A stretch of 64,000 nucleotides of DNA. It comes from Acanthosepion esculentum (Eukaryota; Mollusca; Cephalopoda; Sepiida; Sepiidae). The notes beneath the pieces are model-generated. The model searched no databases and was not told the DNA's origin. It worked only from the letters and a program-made list of their open reading frames with translations. Of the stretch, positions 1 to 13,200 are shown in pieces; the first letter of the stretch is position 1; the number at the start of each line of letters is the position of its first letter. Location of the stretch: assembly GCA_964036315.1 (NCBI GenBank), contig CAXIWW010000817.1:1647501-1711500 (forward strand), read 5' to 3'. A program made the position numbers and the translations under genes.

Positions 1-517
1 AGCCAAGAGAAGTCGGCTCGTAGCAGCCTGACATTTCTTGTAAGGCAGTTGTCACAAAAGCGCAATGAGAATTCGGCTTGTGTCAGCCTGAGATTTCTTG
101 TAAGGCAATTGCCATAAAAGGGCCACGAGAAATCGGCTCGTAGCCGCCTGGGATTGCTTGTAAGGCAATTCGCACCAAAGCCAGGATAATTCATATTACT
201 GAAGCCTGAGATTGCTTGTAAGGCAGTTGTAACAAAAGAGCCAGCATATGTCGATTTGTAGAGGCCTGAGATTGCTTGAAAGGCAGTTTCACAAAATAGC
301 CAGGCGTATTCGGCTTGTAGCTGGCTGATATTGATTGTAAGGCAGTTTTTAAAAAAGAGACAAAAGATGTCGTTTTGTAGCAGCCTGAGATTGCTTTTAA
401 GGCAATTTTCACAAAAGAGACAAGAGAAGTCGGCTCGTAGACGCCTGGGATTGCTTGTAAGGCAATTTTCACAAAAGAGTCAGGAGAATTCGGCATGCAG
501 CAGCCTGAGATTGCTGA
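1..517 (-). repeat. Satellite family A, ~60-bp monomers (left arm, cut by window start)
   Basis: About nine tandem monomers of 60 bp (59-61) lie here in reverse orientation. The period is visible directly, because successive 60-base blocks begin with the same motif. Each monomer carries a conserved core that reads on the plus strand as GCCTGAGATTGCTTGTAAGG, followed by a CA(G/A)TT..CACAAAAG segment and a variable AGNCGGCT(C/T)GTAG segment. Monomers differ in subtype (for example AATTCGGCTTG, AAGTCGGCTCG, TGTCGATTTG). The array starts before position 1, so its true length is unknown. It is the mirror copy of 42842-43359, with position x pairing with 43360-x. Only a few mismatches are visible and there are no indels over the whole stretch. 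I see no coding signal. Confidence 0.95.
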
Positions 518-3500
518 TGGGGCGGGGGTTCGTCTGCGTGGGAATTTCTGGGATTGTCTCCTGGGTGGGGGTCGTCTACGTGGGACGTTCTGGGACTGTC
601 TCCTGGGTGGGGGGTCGTCTGCATGGGACTTTCTGGGACTGGGGGTCGTCTGCGTTGGACTTTCTGGGACTGTCTCCTGCGTGGGGGGTCGTCTGCGTGG
701 GACTTTCTTGGACTGGGGATCGTCTGTGTGGGACTTTGTGGGACTGGGAGTCGTCTCCGTGGAACTTTCTGGGACTGTCTCCTGGGTGTGGGGTCGTCTA
801 CGTGGGACTTTATGGGACTGTGACTCGTCTCCGTGTGACTTTCTGGGACTGCGGGTCGTCTGCGTGGGTCTTTCTGGGACTGTCTCCTGGGTGGGGGGTT
901 GTCTGCGTGGGTCTTTCTGGGACTGTCTCCTGGGTGGGGAGTCGTCTGCGTGGGACTTTCTGAGACAGGGGTCCGTCTGGTGGGTCTTTCTGGGATTGTC
1001 TACTGGGTGGGGTGTCGTCTGCGTGGGACTTTCTGGGTCTGTCTCCTGGGTGGGGGGTCGTCTGCGTGGGACTTTCTGGGACTGGGCTCGTCTGCGTGGG
1101 ACTTTCTGGGACTGTCTCCTCGGTGGGGAGTCGTCTGCCTGGGACTTTCTGGGACTAGGGGTCGTCTGCGTGGGAATTTCTGGGTTTGTCTCCTTGGTGT
1201 GGGGCGTCTGCTTGGGACTTTCTGGGACTGTGGGTCGTCTCCGTGGGACTTTCTGGGACTGTCTCATGGGTGGGGCTCGTCTGCGTGGGACTTTCTGGGA
1301 CTGTCTCCTGGGTGGTGGGTCGTCTGCGTAGGACTTTATGGGACTGGTGGTCGTCTGCGCGGGACTTTCTGGGACTGGGGGTCGTCTGCGTGTTCCTTTC
1401 TGGGACTGTCTCCTGGTTGGGGGGTCGTCTGTATGGGACTTTCTAGGACTCGGGGTCGTCTGCGTGGATCTTTTTTGGACTCTCTCCTGGGTGGGGGGTG
1501 GTCTGCGTGGGACTTTCTGGGACTGTCTCCTGGGTGGGGAGTCGTCTGCGTGGGATTTTCTGGGACTGTCTCCTGGGTCGTGGTCGTCTGCGTGGGACTT
1601 TCTGGGACTGAAGGTCGTCTGCGTCGGACTTTCTGGGACTGTCTCCTTGGTGGGGGGTAGTTTGCGTGGGACTTTCTGGGAATGTCTCCTGGGTGGGGGG
1701 TCGTCTGCGTGGGACTTTCTGGGACTGTCACCTGGGTGGGTGTTCGTCTGCGTGGGATTTTCTGGGAATGGGGATCGTCTGCGTGGGACTTGCTGGGACA
1801 CTCTCCTGTCTGGGAGTCGTCTGCGTGGGACTTTCTGGGACTGTCTCCTGGGTGGGGGGTCGTCTGCGTGGGATATCTAGGACTGTCTCCTGGGTGGTGT
1901 GTCGTCTGCATGGGACTTTCTGGGACTGGGGGTTGTCTGCATGGGTCTTTCTGGTACAGTCTCCTGCGTGCGGTGTCGTCTGCGTGGGATTTTGTGGGAT
2001 TGGGGGTCGTCTGCGTGGGACTTTCTTGGACTGGGGGTCGTCTGCGTGGGTGATTCTGGGACTCTCTCCTGGGTGGGGGGGTCGTCTGCGTGGGACATTT
2101 TGGGACTGTTTCCTGGGTGGGGACTCGTCTGCGTGGGACTTTCTGGGACTGTGGGTCTTCTGCGTGGGTCTTTCTGGGACAGTCTCCTGGGTGCGGTGTC
2201 GTCTGCGTGGGACTTTGTGGGACTGGTGGTCTTCTGCGTGGGACTTTCTGGGACTGTCTCCTGGGTGGGGGTCGTCTGTTTGGGACTTTCTGGGACTGTC
2301 TCCTGGGTGGGGGTCGTCTGCGTGGGACTTTCTGGGATTGTCTCCTGGCTGGGGGTCGTCTCCATGGGACTTCCTAGGACTGGGGGTCGTCTGCGTGGGA
2401 CTAACTGGGACTGTCTCCTCGGTGGGTGTTCGTCTGAGTGGGATTTTCTGGGATTGGGGGTCGTCTGCGTGGGACTTGCTGGGACACTCTCCTGTCTGGG
2501 GGTCGTCTGCGTGGGACTTTCTGGGACTGGCACCTGGGTGTTGGGTCGTCTGGGTGGGATATCTAGGACTGTCTCCTGGGTGGGGTGTCGTCTTTATGGG
2601 ACTTTCTGGGACTGGGGGTCGTCTGCATGGGTCTTTCTGGTACAATCTCCTTGGTGCGGTGTCGTCTGCGTGGGATTTTGTAGGACTGGGGGTCGTCTGC
2701 GTGGGACTTTCTGGGACTGGGGGTTGTCTGCGTGGGACTTCCTGGGACTGTCTCCTGGGTGGGGTGTCGTCTGCGTGGGACTATCTGGGACTGGGGGTCG
2801 TCTGCGTGGGTCTTTCTTGGACTGGGGGTCTTCTGCGTGGGACTTTCTTGGACTGTCTCCTGGGTGGAAGGTTGTCTGCGTGGGATATCTGGGACAGTCT
2901 CCTGCGTGGGGGGTCGTCTGCATGGGTCTTTCTGGGACTGGGGATCGTCTGCGTGGGTCTTTCTTGGATTCTCCTGTGTGAGGGGTCTTCTGCGTGGGAC
3001 ATTCTGGGACTGGAGGTCGTCTGCGTGGGTCTTTCTGAGACTGTCTCCTTTTTGGGGGTTCGTCTGCGTGGGACTTTCTGGGAATGTCTCCTGCGTGGGG
3101 GGTCGTCTGCGTGGGACTTTCAGGGACTGGGTGTCGTCTGCGTGGGACTTTCTGTGACTGTCACCTTGGTGGGGGTCGTCTGTGTGTGACTTTCTGGGAC
3201 TGGGGGTCGTCTGCGTGGGACTTTCTGGGACTGTCTCCTGGGTGGGGTGTCGTCTGCGTGGGACTTTCTGGGACTGTCTCCTGGGTGGGGGGTCGTCTGC
3301 GTGGGACTTTCTGGGACTGTCTCCTGGGTGGGTGTTCGTCTGCGTGTTATTTTCTGGGATTGGGGGTCGTCTGCGTGGGACTTGCTGGGACACTCTCCTG
3401 TCTGGGGTCGTCTGCGTGGGACTTTCTGGGACAGTCTCCTGGGTGCGGTGTCGTCTGCGTGGGACTTTGTGGGACTGGGGGTCTTCTGCGTGGGATTTTC

Positions 3501-6500
3501 TAGGACTGTCTCCTGGGTGGGGGTCGTCTTTTTGGGACTTTCTGGGACTGTCTCCTGGGTGGGGGTCGTCTGCGTGGGACTTTCTGGCATTTTCTCCTGG
3601 CTGGGGGTCGTCTGCATGGAATATCCTAGGACTGGGGGTCGTCTGCGTGGGACTTTCTGGGACTGGGGGTCGTCTGCGTGGGACTTTCTGGGACTGTCTC
3701 CTGGGTGGGGGGTCGTCTGCGTCGGACTTTCTGGGACTGACTCCTGGGTGGTGGGTCGTCTGCGTGGGATATCTGGGACTGCCTCCTGGGTGGGGGTTCG
3801 TCTGCGTTGGACTTTCTGGGACTGGGTGTCGTCTGCGTGGGATTTTCCGGGACTGTCTCCTGGATGGGGGCTCATCTGCGTTGGACTTTCTGGGACTGTC
3901 TCCTGGGTGGGGGTTCGTCTGCGTGGGACTTTCAGGGACTGGGTCTCGTCTGCGTGGGACTTTCTGGGACTGTCTCCTGGGTGGGGGTCGTCTGTGTGTG
4001 ACTTTCTGGGACTGGGGCTCGTATGCGTGGGACTTTCTGGGACTGTCTCCTGGGTGGCTGTTCGTCTGCGTGGGATTTTCTGAGCCTGGGGGTCGTCTGG
4101 GTGGGGGCTCGTCTGCGTGGGACTTTCTGGGACTGTCTCCTGGGATGGGGTCGTCTGCGTGGGATATCAAGGACTGTCGTCTGGGTGTGTGGTCGTCTGC
4201 ATGGGACTTTCTGTGACTGTGGGTCTTTTGCGTGGGACTTTCTGGGACTGTCACCTGCGTGGGGGATCGTCTAAGTGGGACTTTCAGGGACTGGGTGTCG
4301 TCTGCGTGGTACAATCTTGGACTTTCTCCTGGGTGGTGATCGTCTGCGTGGGACTTTCTGGTACTGGGGGTCGTCTGCGTGGGACTTTCTGGGACTGTCT
4401 CCTGGGTGGGGGGTCGTCTGCGTGGGTCTTTCTCGGACTGTCTCCTGGGTGGGTGTTCGTCTGCGTGGGACTTGCTGGGACACTCTCCTATCTGGCTCCT
4501 GGTTGTGGGGTCGTCTGCATGGGATATCTAGGTCTGTCTCCTGGTTGGGGTGTCGTCTGCATGGGACTTTCTGGGACTGGGGGTCGTCTTCATGGGTCTT
4601 TGTGGTACAGTCTACTGGGTGCGGTGTCGTCTACGTGGGATTTTGTGGGAATGGGGGTCGTCTGCGTTGGACTTTCTGGGACTGGTGGTCGTCTGCGTGG
4701 GACTTCCTGTGTCTGTGTCTGGGTGGGGGGTCGTCTGCGTGGGAATTTCTGGGACTGGGTGTCGTCTGCGTGGGTCTTTCTTGGACTGGGGGTCTTCTGC
4801 GTGGGACTTTCTGGGAGTGTCTCCTGGGTGGGTGTCGTCTGTTTGGGAATTCCTGGGACTTTCTCCTGGGTGGGGGTCGTCTGCGTGGGACTTTCTGGGA
4901 ATGTCTCCTGCGTGGGGGGTCGTCTTCGTGGGACTTTCAGGGACTGGATGTCGTCAGCGTGGGACTTTCTTGGACTGTCTCCTGGGTGGGGGTCGTCTGC
5001 GTGGGATATTTAGGACTGTCTCCTGGGTGGGGGGTCGTCTGCATGGGATTTTCTCGGACTGGGGGTCTTTTGCGTGGGACTTTCTGGGGCTGTCTCCTGG
5101 GTGGGGGGTCGTCTGCGTGGGATATCTAGGACTGTCTCCTGGGTGGGAGGTCGTCTGCATGGGTCTTTCTGGTACAGTCTCCTGGGTGCGGTGTCGTCTG
5201 TGTGGGATTTTGTGGGATTGGGGGTCGTCTGCGTGGGACTTTCTGGGACTGGGGGTCGTCTGGGTGGGACTTTCTGGGACTGTCTCCTGGGTGGGGGTCG
5301 TCTGTTTGGGACTTTCTGGGACTGTCTCCTGGGGGGGTCGTCTGCGTGGGACTTTGTGTGGCTGTCTCCTGGGTGGGGGGTCGTCTGCGTGGGAATTTCT
5401 GGGACTGTCACCTGGGTGGGGGTCGTCTGCGTGGGACTTTCTGGGACTGTCTCCTGGGTGGGGTGTTGTCTGCGTTGGATATCTGGGTCTGTCTCCTGGG
5501 TGGGGGGTCGTCTGCATGGGACTTTCTGGGACTGGGAGTCTTCTGCGTGGGTCTTTCTTGGACTCTCTCCTGGATGTGGAGTCGTCTGCGTGGGACTTTT
5601 TGGGACTGTCTCGTGGGTGGGGGGTCGTCTGCGTGTGACTTTCATGGACTGGGTGTCGTCTGCGTGGGACTTTCTGGGACTGTCTCCTGGGTGGGGGTCG
5701 TCTCTGTGTGACTTTCTGGGACTGGGGGTCGTCTGCGTGTGACTTTCTGGGACTGTCTCCTTGGTGGGGGGTCGTCTGCGTGGGACGTTCTGGGACTGTC
5801 TCCTGGGTGGGGGGTCGTCTGCCTGGGACTTTCTGGGACGGTCTCCTGGGTGACTGTTCGTCTGCGTGGGATTTTCTGGGACTGGGGGTCGTCTGGGTCG
5901 GAATTGCTGGGACTGTCTCCTGTCTGGGGGTTGTCTGCCTGGGACTTTCTTGGACTGTCTCCTGGGTGGGGTCTCGTCTGCGTGGGACTTTCTGGGACTG
6001 TCTCCTGGGTTGGGGTCGTCTGCGTGGGATCTCAAGGACTGTCTCCTGTGTTGGGGGTCGTCTGCATGGGACTTTCTTGGACTGGGGGTCTTTTGCGTGG
6101 GACTTTCTGGGACTGTCTCCTGGGTGAGTGTCGTCTGCGTGGGACTTTCTGTGACTGGGATTCGTCTGCGTGGGTCTTTCTTGGACTGGGGGTCTTCTGC
6201 GTGGGACTTTCTGGGAGTGTCTCCTGGGTGGGTGTCGTCTGTTTGGGACTTTCTGGGACTGTCTCCTGGGTGGGGGTCGTCTGCGTGGGACTTTCTGGGA
6301 ATGTCTCCTGCGTGGGGTGTCTTCTGCGTGGGACTTTCAGGGACTGGGTGTCGTCTTCGTGGGACTTTCCGGGACTGTCTCCTGGGTGGGGGATCGTCGG
6401 CGTGGGACTTTCTGGGACTGTCTCCTGGGTGGGGGTCGTCTGCGTGGGATATCTAGGACTGTCGCTTGGGTGGGGGGTCGTCTGCATGGGATTTTCTGTG

Positions 6501-6522
6501 ACTGGGGTTCTTTTGCGTGGGT

Positions 6523-8376
6523 CTTTCTGGGACTGTCTCCTGCGTGGGGGGTCGTCTGCGTGGGACTTTCTTGGACTGGGGCTCGACTGCGTGGGACTTT
6601 CTAGGACTGGGGGTCGTCAGCGTGGGTCATTCTGCGACTCTCTCATGATGGGGGGTTGTCTGTGTGGGACATTCTGGGACAGTCTCCTGGGTGCGGTGTC
6701 GTCTGCGTGGGACTTTGTGGGACTGGGGGTCTTCTGCGTGGGACTTTCTTGGACTGGGGGTCGTCTGCGTGGGACTTTCTGGGACTGTCTCCTGGGTTGG
6801 GGTGGTCTGTTTGGGACTTTCTGTGACTGTCTCCTGGGTGGGGGTCGTCTGCGTGGGATATCTAGGACTGTCTCTTGGGTGGGGGGTCGTCTGCATGGGA
6901 TTTTCTGTGACTGGGGTTCTTTTGCGTGGGTCTTTCTAGGACTGTCTCCTGGGTGGGGGGTCGTCTGCATAGAATTTTCTGGGACTGGGGGTCTTTTGCG
7001 TGGGACTTTCTGGTACTGTCTCCTGCGTGGGGGGTCGTCTGCGTGGGACATTCTTGGACTGGGGCTCGTCTGCGTGGGGCTTTCTGGGACTGGGGGTCGT
7101 CTGCGTGGGACTTTCTGGGACTGTCTCCTGGGTGGGGGGTCGTCTGCGTGGGATATCTAGGACTGTCTCCTGGGTGTGGGGTCGTCTGCATGGGACTTTC
7201 TGGGACTGTGGGTCTTCTGCGTGGGACTTTCTGGGACTGTCTCCTGGGTGGGGGTCGTCTGCGTGGGATATCTAGGACTGTCTCCTCGGTGGGGGGTCGT
7301 CTGCATGGGTCATTCTGGTACAGTCTCCTGGGTGCGGTGTCGTCTGCGTGGGATTTTGTGGGATTGGGGGTCGTCTGCGTGGGACATTCTGGGACAGGGG
7401 GTCCTCTGCGTGGGTCTTTATGGGACAGTCTCCTGGGTGCGGTGTCGGCTGCGTGGGACTTTTTGGGACTGGGTGTCTTCTGCGTGGGACTTTCTGGGAC
7501 TGGGAGTCGTCTGCGTGGGACTGTCTGGGACTGTCTCCTGGTTTGGGGGTCGTCTGTTTGGGACATTCTGTGACTGTCTCCTGGGTGGGGGTCGTCTGCG
7601 TGGGACTTTCTGGGACTGTCTCCTGGGTGGGGGGTCGTCTGCGTGGGACTTTCTGGGACTGTCTCCTGGGTTGGGGCCGTCTGCATGGGATTTTCTTGGA
7701 CTGGGGGTCTTTTGCGTAGGACTTTCTGGGACTGTCTCCAGCGTGGGGGGTCGTCTCCGTGGGACTTTCTTGGACTGTCTCCTGGGTGGTGGTCGTCTGC
7801 GTGGGACTTTCTGGGACTGGGGGTTGTCTGCGTGGTACTTTCTGGGACTGTCTCCTGGGTGGGGGGTCGTCTGCGTGGGACTTTCTGGGACTGTCTCCTG
7901 GGTGGGTGTTCGTCTGCGTGGGATTTTCTGGGACTGGGGGTAGTCTGCGTGGGACTTGCTGGGACACTCTCCTGTCTGGCTCCTGGGTGTGGGGTCGTCT
8001 GCGTGGGATATCTAGGACTGTCTCCTGGGTGCGGTGTCGTCTGCATGGGACTTTCTGGCACTGGGGGTCGTCTGCATGGGTCTTTCTGGTACAGTCTCCT
8101 GGGTTCGGTGTCGTCTGCGTGGGATTTTGTTGGACTGGGGGTCATCTCCGTGGGACTTTCTGGGACTGGGGGTCGTCTGCGTGTGACTTCCTGGGACTGT
8201 CTCCTGGGTGGGGGGTCGTCTGCGTGGGACTTTCTGGTACTGGGGGTCGTCTGCGTGGGTCTTTCTTGGACTGGACGTCTTCTCCGTGGGACTTTCTGGG
8301 AGTGTCTCCTGGGTGAGTGTCGTCTGTTTGGGACTTTCTGGGACTGTCTCCTGTGTGGGGGCTCGTCTGCGTGGGA
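6523..8376 (+). repeat. Tandem duplication, copy 1 (1,854 bp, within family B)
   Basis: This segment is repeated immediately downstream at 8377-10230 with a constant offset of 1,854 bp. Every stretch I compared matches base for base, including rare variants such as the CTCTCATGATGGGG motif at about 6640 and 8494. A 20-bp stretch of homology (CTTTCTGGGACTGTCTCCTG) sits at 6523, 8377 and 10231, as expected from an unequal exchange between satellite units. The flanks diverge right away: GGGTCTTTC before copy 1 against GGGACTTTC before copy 2, and CTCCTGCG at the start against CTCCTGGG after copy 2. Confidence 0.93.
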
Positions 8377-10230
8377 CTTTCTGGGACTGTCTCCTGCGTG
8401 GGGGGTCGTCTGCGTGGGACTTTCTTGGACTGGGGCTCGACTGCGTGGGACTTTCTAGGACTGGGGGTCGTCAGCGTGGGTCATTCTGCGACTCTCTCAT
8501 GATGGGGGGTTGTCTGTGTGGGACATTCTGGGACAGTCTCCTGGGTGCGGTGTCGTCTGCGTGGGACTTTGTGGGACTGGGGGTCTTCTGCGTGGGACTT
8601 TCTTGGACTGGGGGTCGTCTGCGTGGGACTTTCTGGGACTGTCTCCTGGGTTGGGGTGGTCTGTTTGGGACTTTCTGTGACTGTCTCCTGGGTGGGGGTC
8701 GTCTGCGTGGGATATCTAGGACTGTCTCTTGGGTGGGGGGTCGTCTGCATGGGATTTTCTGTGACTGGGGTTCTTTTGCGTGGGTCTTTCTAGGACTGTC
8801 TCCTGGGTGGGGGGTCGTCTGCATAGAATTTTCTGGGACTGGGGGTCTTTTGCGTGGGACTTTCTGGTACTGTCTCCTGCGTGGGGGGTCGTCTGCGTGG
8901 GACATTCTTGGACTGGGGCTCGTCTGCGTGGGGCTTTCTGGGACTGGGGGTCGTCTGCGTGGGACTTTCTGGGACTGTCTCCTGGGTGGGGGGTCGTCTG
9001 CGTGGGATATCTAGGACTGTCTCCTGGGTGTGGGGTCGTCTGCATGGGACTTTCTGGGACTGTGGGTCTTCTGCGTGGGACTTTCTGGGACTGTCTCCTG
9101 GGTGGGGGTCGTCTGCGTGGGATATCTAGGACTGTCTCCTCGGTGGGGGGTCGTCTGCATGGGTCATTCTGGTACAGTCTCCTGGGTGCGGTGTCGTCTG
9201 CGTGGGATTTTGTGGGATTGGGGGTCGTCTGCGTGGGACATTCTGGGACAGGGGGTCCTCTGCGTGGGTCTTTATGGGACAGTCTCCTGGGTGCGGTGTC
9301 GGCTGCGTGGGACTTTTTGGGACTGGGTGTCTTCTGCGTGGGACTTTCTGGGACTGGGAGTCGTCTGCGTGGGACTGTCTGGGACTGTCTCCTGGTTTGG
9401 GGGTCGTCTGTTTGGGACATTCTGTGACTGTCTCCTGGGTGGGGGTCGTCTGCGTGGGACTTTCTGGGACTGTCTCCTGGGTGGGGGGTCGTCTGCGTGG
9501 GACTTTCTGGGACTGTCTCCTGGGTTGGGGCCGTCTGCATGGGATTTTCTTGGACTGGGGGTCTTTTGCGTAGGACTTTCTGGGACTGTCTCCAGCGTGG
9601 GGGGTCGTCTCCGTGGGACTTTCTTGGACTGTCTCCTGGGTGGTGGTCGTCTGCGTGGGACTTTCTGGGACTGGGGGTTGTCTGCGTGGTACTTTCTGGG
9701 ACTGTCTCCTGGGTGGGGGGTCGTCTGCGTGGGACTTTCTGGGACTGTCTCCTGGGTGGGTGTTCGTCTGCGTGGGATTTTCTGGGACTGGGGGTAGTCT
9801 GCGTGGGACTTGCTGGGACACTCTCCTGTCTGGCTCCTGGGTGTGGGGTCGTCTGCGTGGGATATCTAGGACTGTCTCCTGGGTGCGGTGTCGTCTGCAT
9901 GGGACTTTCTGGCACTGGGGGTCGTCTGCATGGGTCTTTCTGGTACAGTCTCCTGGGTTCGGTGTCGTCTGCGTGGGATTTTGTTGGACTGGGGGTCATC
10001 TCCGTGGGACTTTCTGGGACTGGGGGTCGTCTGCGTGTGACTTCCTGGGACTGTCTCCTGGGTGGGGGGTCGTCTGCGTGGGACTTTCTGGTACTGGGGG
10101 TCGTCTGCGTGGGTCTTTCTTGGACTGGACGTCTTCTCCGTGGGACTTTCTGGGAGTGTCTCCTGGGTGAGTGTCGTCTGTTTGGGACTTTCTGGGACTG
10201 TCTCCTGTGTGGGGGCTCGTCTGCGTGGGA
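8377..10230 (+). repeat. Tandem duplication, copy 2 (1,854 bp, within family B)
   Basis: This is the second copy of 6523-8376. Homology continues to about 10250 and breaks where copy 1 reads CTCCTGCGTG and this flank reads CTCCTGGGTG. No difference between copies was seen. Neighbouring B sequence normally differs by several percent from unit to unit, so this duplication is either very young or an assembly artefact. Confidence 0.93.
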
Positions 10231-13200
10231 CTTTCTGGGACTGTCTCCTGGGTGGGGGTCGTCTGCGTGGGATATCTAGGACTGTCTCCTTGGTGGGGGG
10301 TCTTCTGCATGGGATTTTCTGGGACTGGGGGTCTTTTGCGTGGGACTTTCTGGGACTGTCTCCTGCGTGGGGGGTCGTCTGCTTGGGACTTTCTTGGACT
10401 GGGGCTCGTCTGCGTGGGACTTTCTGGGAATGTCTCCTGGGTGGGGGGTCGTCTGCGTGGGATATCTAGGACTGTCTCCTGGGTGGTGGGTCGTCTGCAT
10501 TGGACTTTCTGGGACTGTGGGTCTTCTGCGTGGGACTTTCTGGGAATGTCTCCTGGGTGGGGGGTCGTCTGCGTGGCATTTTGTGGGATTGGGTGTCGTC
10601 TGCGTGGGACTTTCTGGGACTGGGGTTCGTCTGCGTGGGTCTTTCTTGGACTCTCCCTGGGTGAGGGGTCTTCTGCGTGGGACATTCTGGGACTGGAGAT
10701 CGTCTGCGTGGTACTTTCTGGGACTGTCTCCTGGGTGGGGGGTCGTCTGCGTGGGACTTTCTGGGACTGTCTCCTGCGTGGGGGGTCGTCTGCGTGGGAT
10801 TTTCAGTGACTGGGTGTCGTCTGCGTGGGACTTTCTGGGACTGTCTCCTGGCTGGGGGTCGTCTGCATGGGACTTCCTAGGACTGGGGGTCGTCTGCGTG
10901 GGACTAACTTGGACTGTCTCCTGGGTGGGGGGTAGTCTGCGTGGGACTTTCTGGGACTCTCTCCTGGGTGGGGGGACGTCTGCGTGGGACTTTCTGTGAC
11001 TGGGGTTCGTCTGCCTGGGACTTCCTGGGACTGTCTCCTGGGTGGGGTGTCGTCTGCGTGGGACTTTCTGGGACTGGGGGTCGTCTGCGTGGGTCTTTCT
11101 TGGACTGGGAGTCTTCTGCGTGGGATTTTCTGGGTGTGTCTCCTGGGTGGGTGTCGTCTGTTTGGGACTTTCTGGGACTGTCTCCTGACTGGGGGTCGTC
11201 TGCGTGGGACTTTCTGGGACTCTCTCCTGACTGGGGGTCGTCTGCGTGGGATTTTCTGGGATTAAGGGTCGTCTGCGTGGGACTTGCTGGCACACTCTCC
11301 TGTCTGGGGGTCGTCTGCGTGGGACTTTCTGGGACTGTCTCCTGGGTGGGGGTCGTCTGCGTTGGACTTTCTGGGACTGGGGGTCGTCTGCGTGGGTCTT
11401 TCTGGGACAGTCTCCTGGGTGCGGTGTCATCTGCGTGGGACTTTGTGGGACTGGGGGCCTTCTGCGTGTGACTTTCTGGGACTCTCTCCTGGGTGGTGGT
11501 CGTCTGTTTGGGAATTTCTGGGACTGTCTCCTGTGTCGGGGTCGTCTGCGTGGGACTTTCTGGGATTGTCTCCTGGCTGGGGGTCGTCTGCGTGGGACTG
11601 TCTGGGAATGTCTCCTGCGTGGGGGGGTCTTCTTCCTGGGACTTTCTGGGACTGGGGGTCGTCTACGTGAGTCTTTCTTGGACTCTCTCCTGGGTGGGGA
11701 GTCGTCTGCGTGGGACATTCCGTGACTGGGGGTGGTCTGCGTGGGTCTTTCTGAGATTGTCTCCTGCGTGGGGGGGGTCGTCTGCGTGGGACTTTCAGGG
11801 ACTGGGTGTCGTCTGCGTGGGACTTTCCGGGACTGTCTCTTGGGTTGGGGCTCCTCTGCGTGGGACTTTCTGGGACTGTCTCCTGGGTGGGGGTCGTCTG
11901 CGTGGGATATCTAGGACTGTATACTGGGTGGGGGTTCGTCTGCATGGGATTTTCTGGGACTGGGGGTCTTTTGCGTGGGACTTTCTGGGACAGTCTCCTG
12001 CGTGGGGGGTCGTCTGCGTGGGACTTTCTTCGACTGGGGGTCGTCTGCGTGGGACTTTCTGGGACTCTCTCCTGGATGGGGGTCGTCTGCGTGGGATATC
12101 TAGGACTGTCTCCTGGGTGGGGTGTCGTCTGCATGGGACTTTCTGGGACAGGGGGTCGTCTGCATGGGTCTTTCTGGTACAGTCTCCTGGGTGCGGTGTC
12201 GTCTGCGTGGGATTTTGTGGGACAGGGGGTCGTCTGCGTGGGACTTTCTGGGACTGGGGGTCGTCTGCGTGGGACTTCCTGGGACTGTCTCCTGGGTGGG
12301 GGTTCGTCTGCGTGGGACTTTCTGTGACTGGGGGTACTCTGCGTGGGACTTTCTTGGACTGGGGTTCTTCTGCGTGGGACTTTCTGTTAGTGTCTCCTGG
12401 GTGGGGGTCGTCTGTTTGGAACTTTCTGGGACTGTCTCCTGGGTGGGGGTCGTCTGCGTGGGACTTTCTGGGACTGTCTCCTGAGTGGGGTCGTCTGCAT
12501 GGGACTTCCTAGGACTGGGGGTCGTCTGTGTGGGACTTTCTGTGACTGGGGGTCATCTGCGTGGGTCTTTCTCGGACTGTCTCCTGGGTGGGGGTTCGTC
12601 TGCGTTGGACTTTCTGGGACTCTCTCATGCGTGGGAAGTCGTCTGCGTGGTACTTTCTGAGACTGTCTCCTGGGCGGGGGTCGTCTGCATGGGACTTCCT
12701 GGGACTGTCTCCTGGGTGGGGGTTGTCTGCGTGGGACTTTCTGGGACTGGGTGTCGTCTGCGTGGGACTTTCTGGGACTGGGGGTCGTCTCCGTGGTTCT
12801 TTCTGGGTCTGTCTCATGCGTGGGGGGTCGTCTGCGTGGGACTTTCTGGGACTGTCTCCTGGGTGGGGGCTCGTATACGTGGGACATTCTGAGACTGTCT
12901 CCTGAGTGGGGGGTCGTCTGCGTGGGACTTTCTGGGACTGGGTGTCGTCTGCGTGGGACTTTCTGTGACTGTGGGTCGTCTGCGTTGGTCTTTCTGGGAC
13001 TGTCTCCTGGGTGGGAGTCGTCTGCGTGGGACTTTCTAGGACTGGGGGTCGTCTGCGTGGGACTTGCTGGGACTGGGGGCCGTCTGCGTGGGACTTTTTG
13101 GGAGTGGGGTTCGTCTGCGTGGGACTTTCTGGGACTGTCTCCTAGGTGGGAGGTCGTCTGTTTGGTACTTTCTGGGACTGTCTCCTGGGTGGGGGGGTCG

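Noticed and set aside
1..517. A CRISPR-like array (regular ~60-bp period with conserved and variable parts)
   Set aside because: The variable parts are shared subtypes rather than unique spacers, adjacent repeats drift in sequence, no cas genes are present, and the context is eukaryotic satellite DNA.
191..1801. A 536-residue proline/arginine/serine-rich reading frame on the minus strand that looks like an SR-type or mucin-like protein
   Set aside because: It spans B satellite units, begins at a GTG rather than ATG, runs through all three frames of the unit, and has equally long open frames on the other strand. The last part crosses into unrelated family A.
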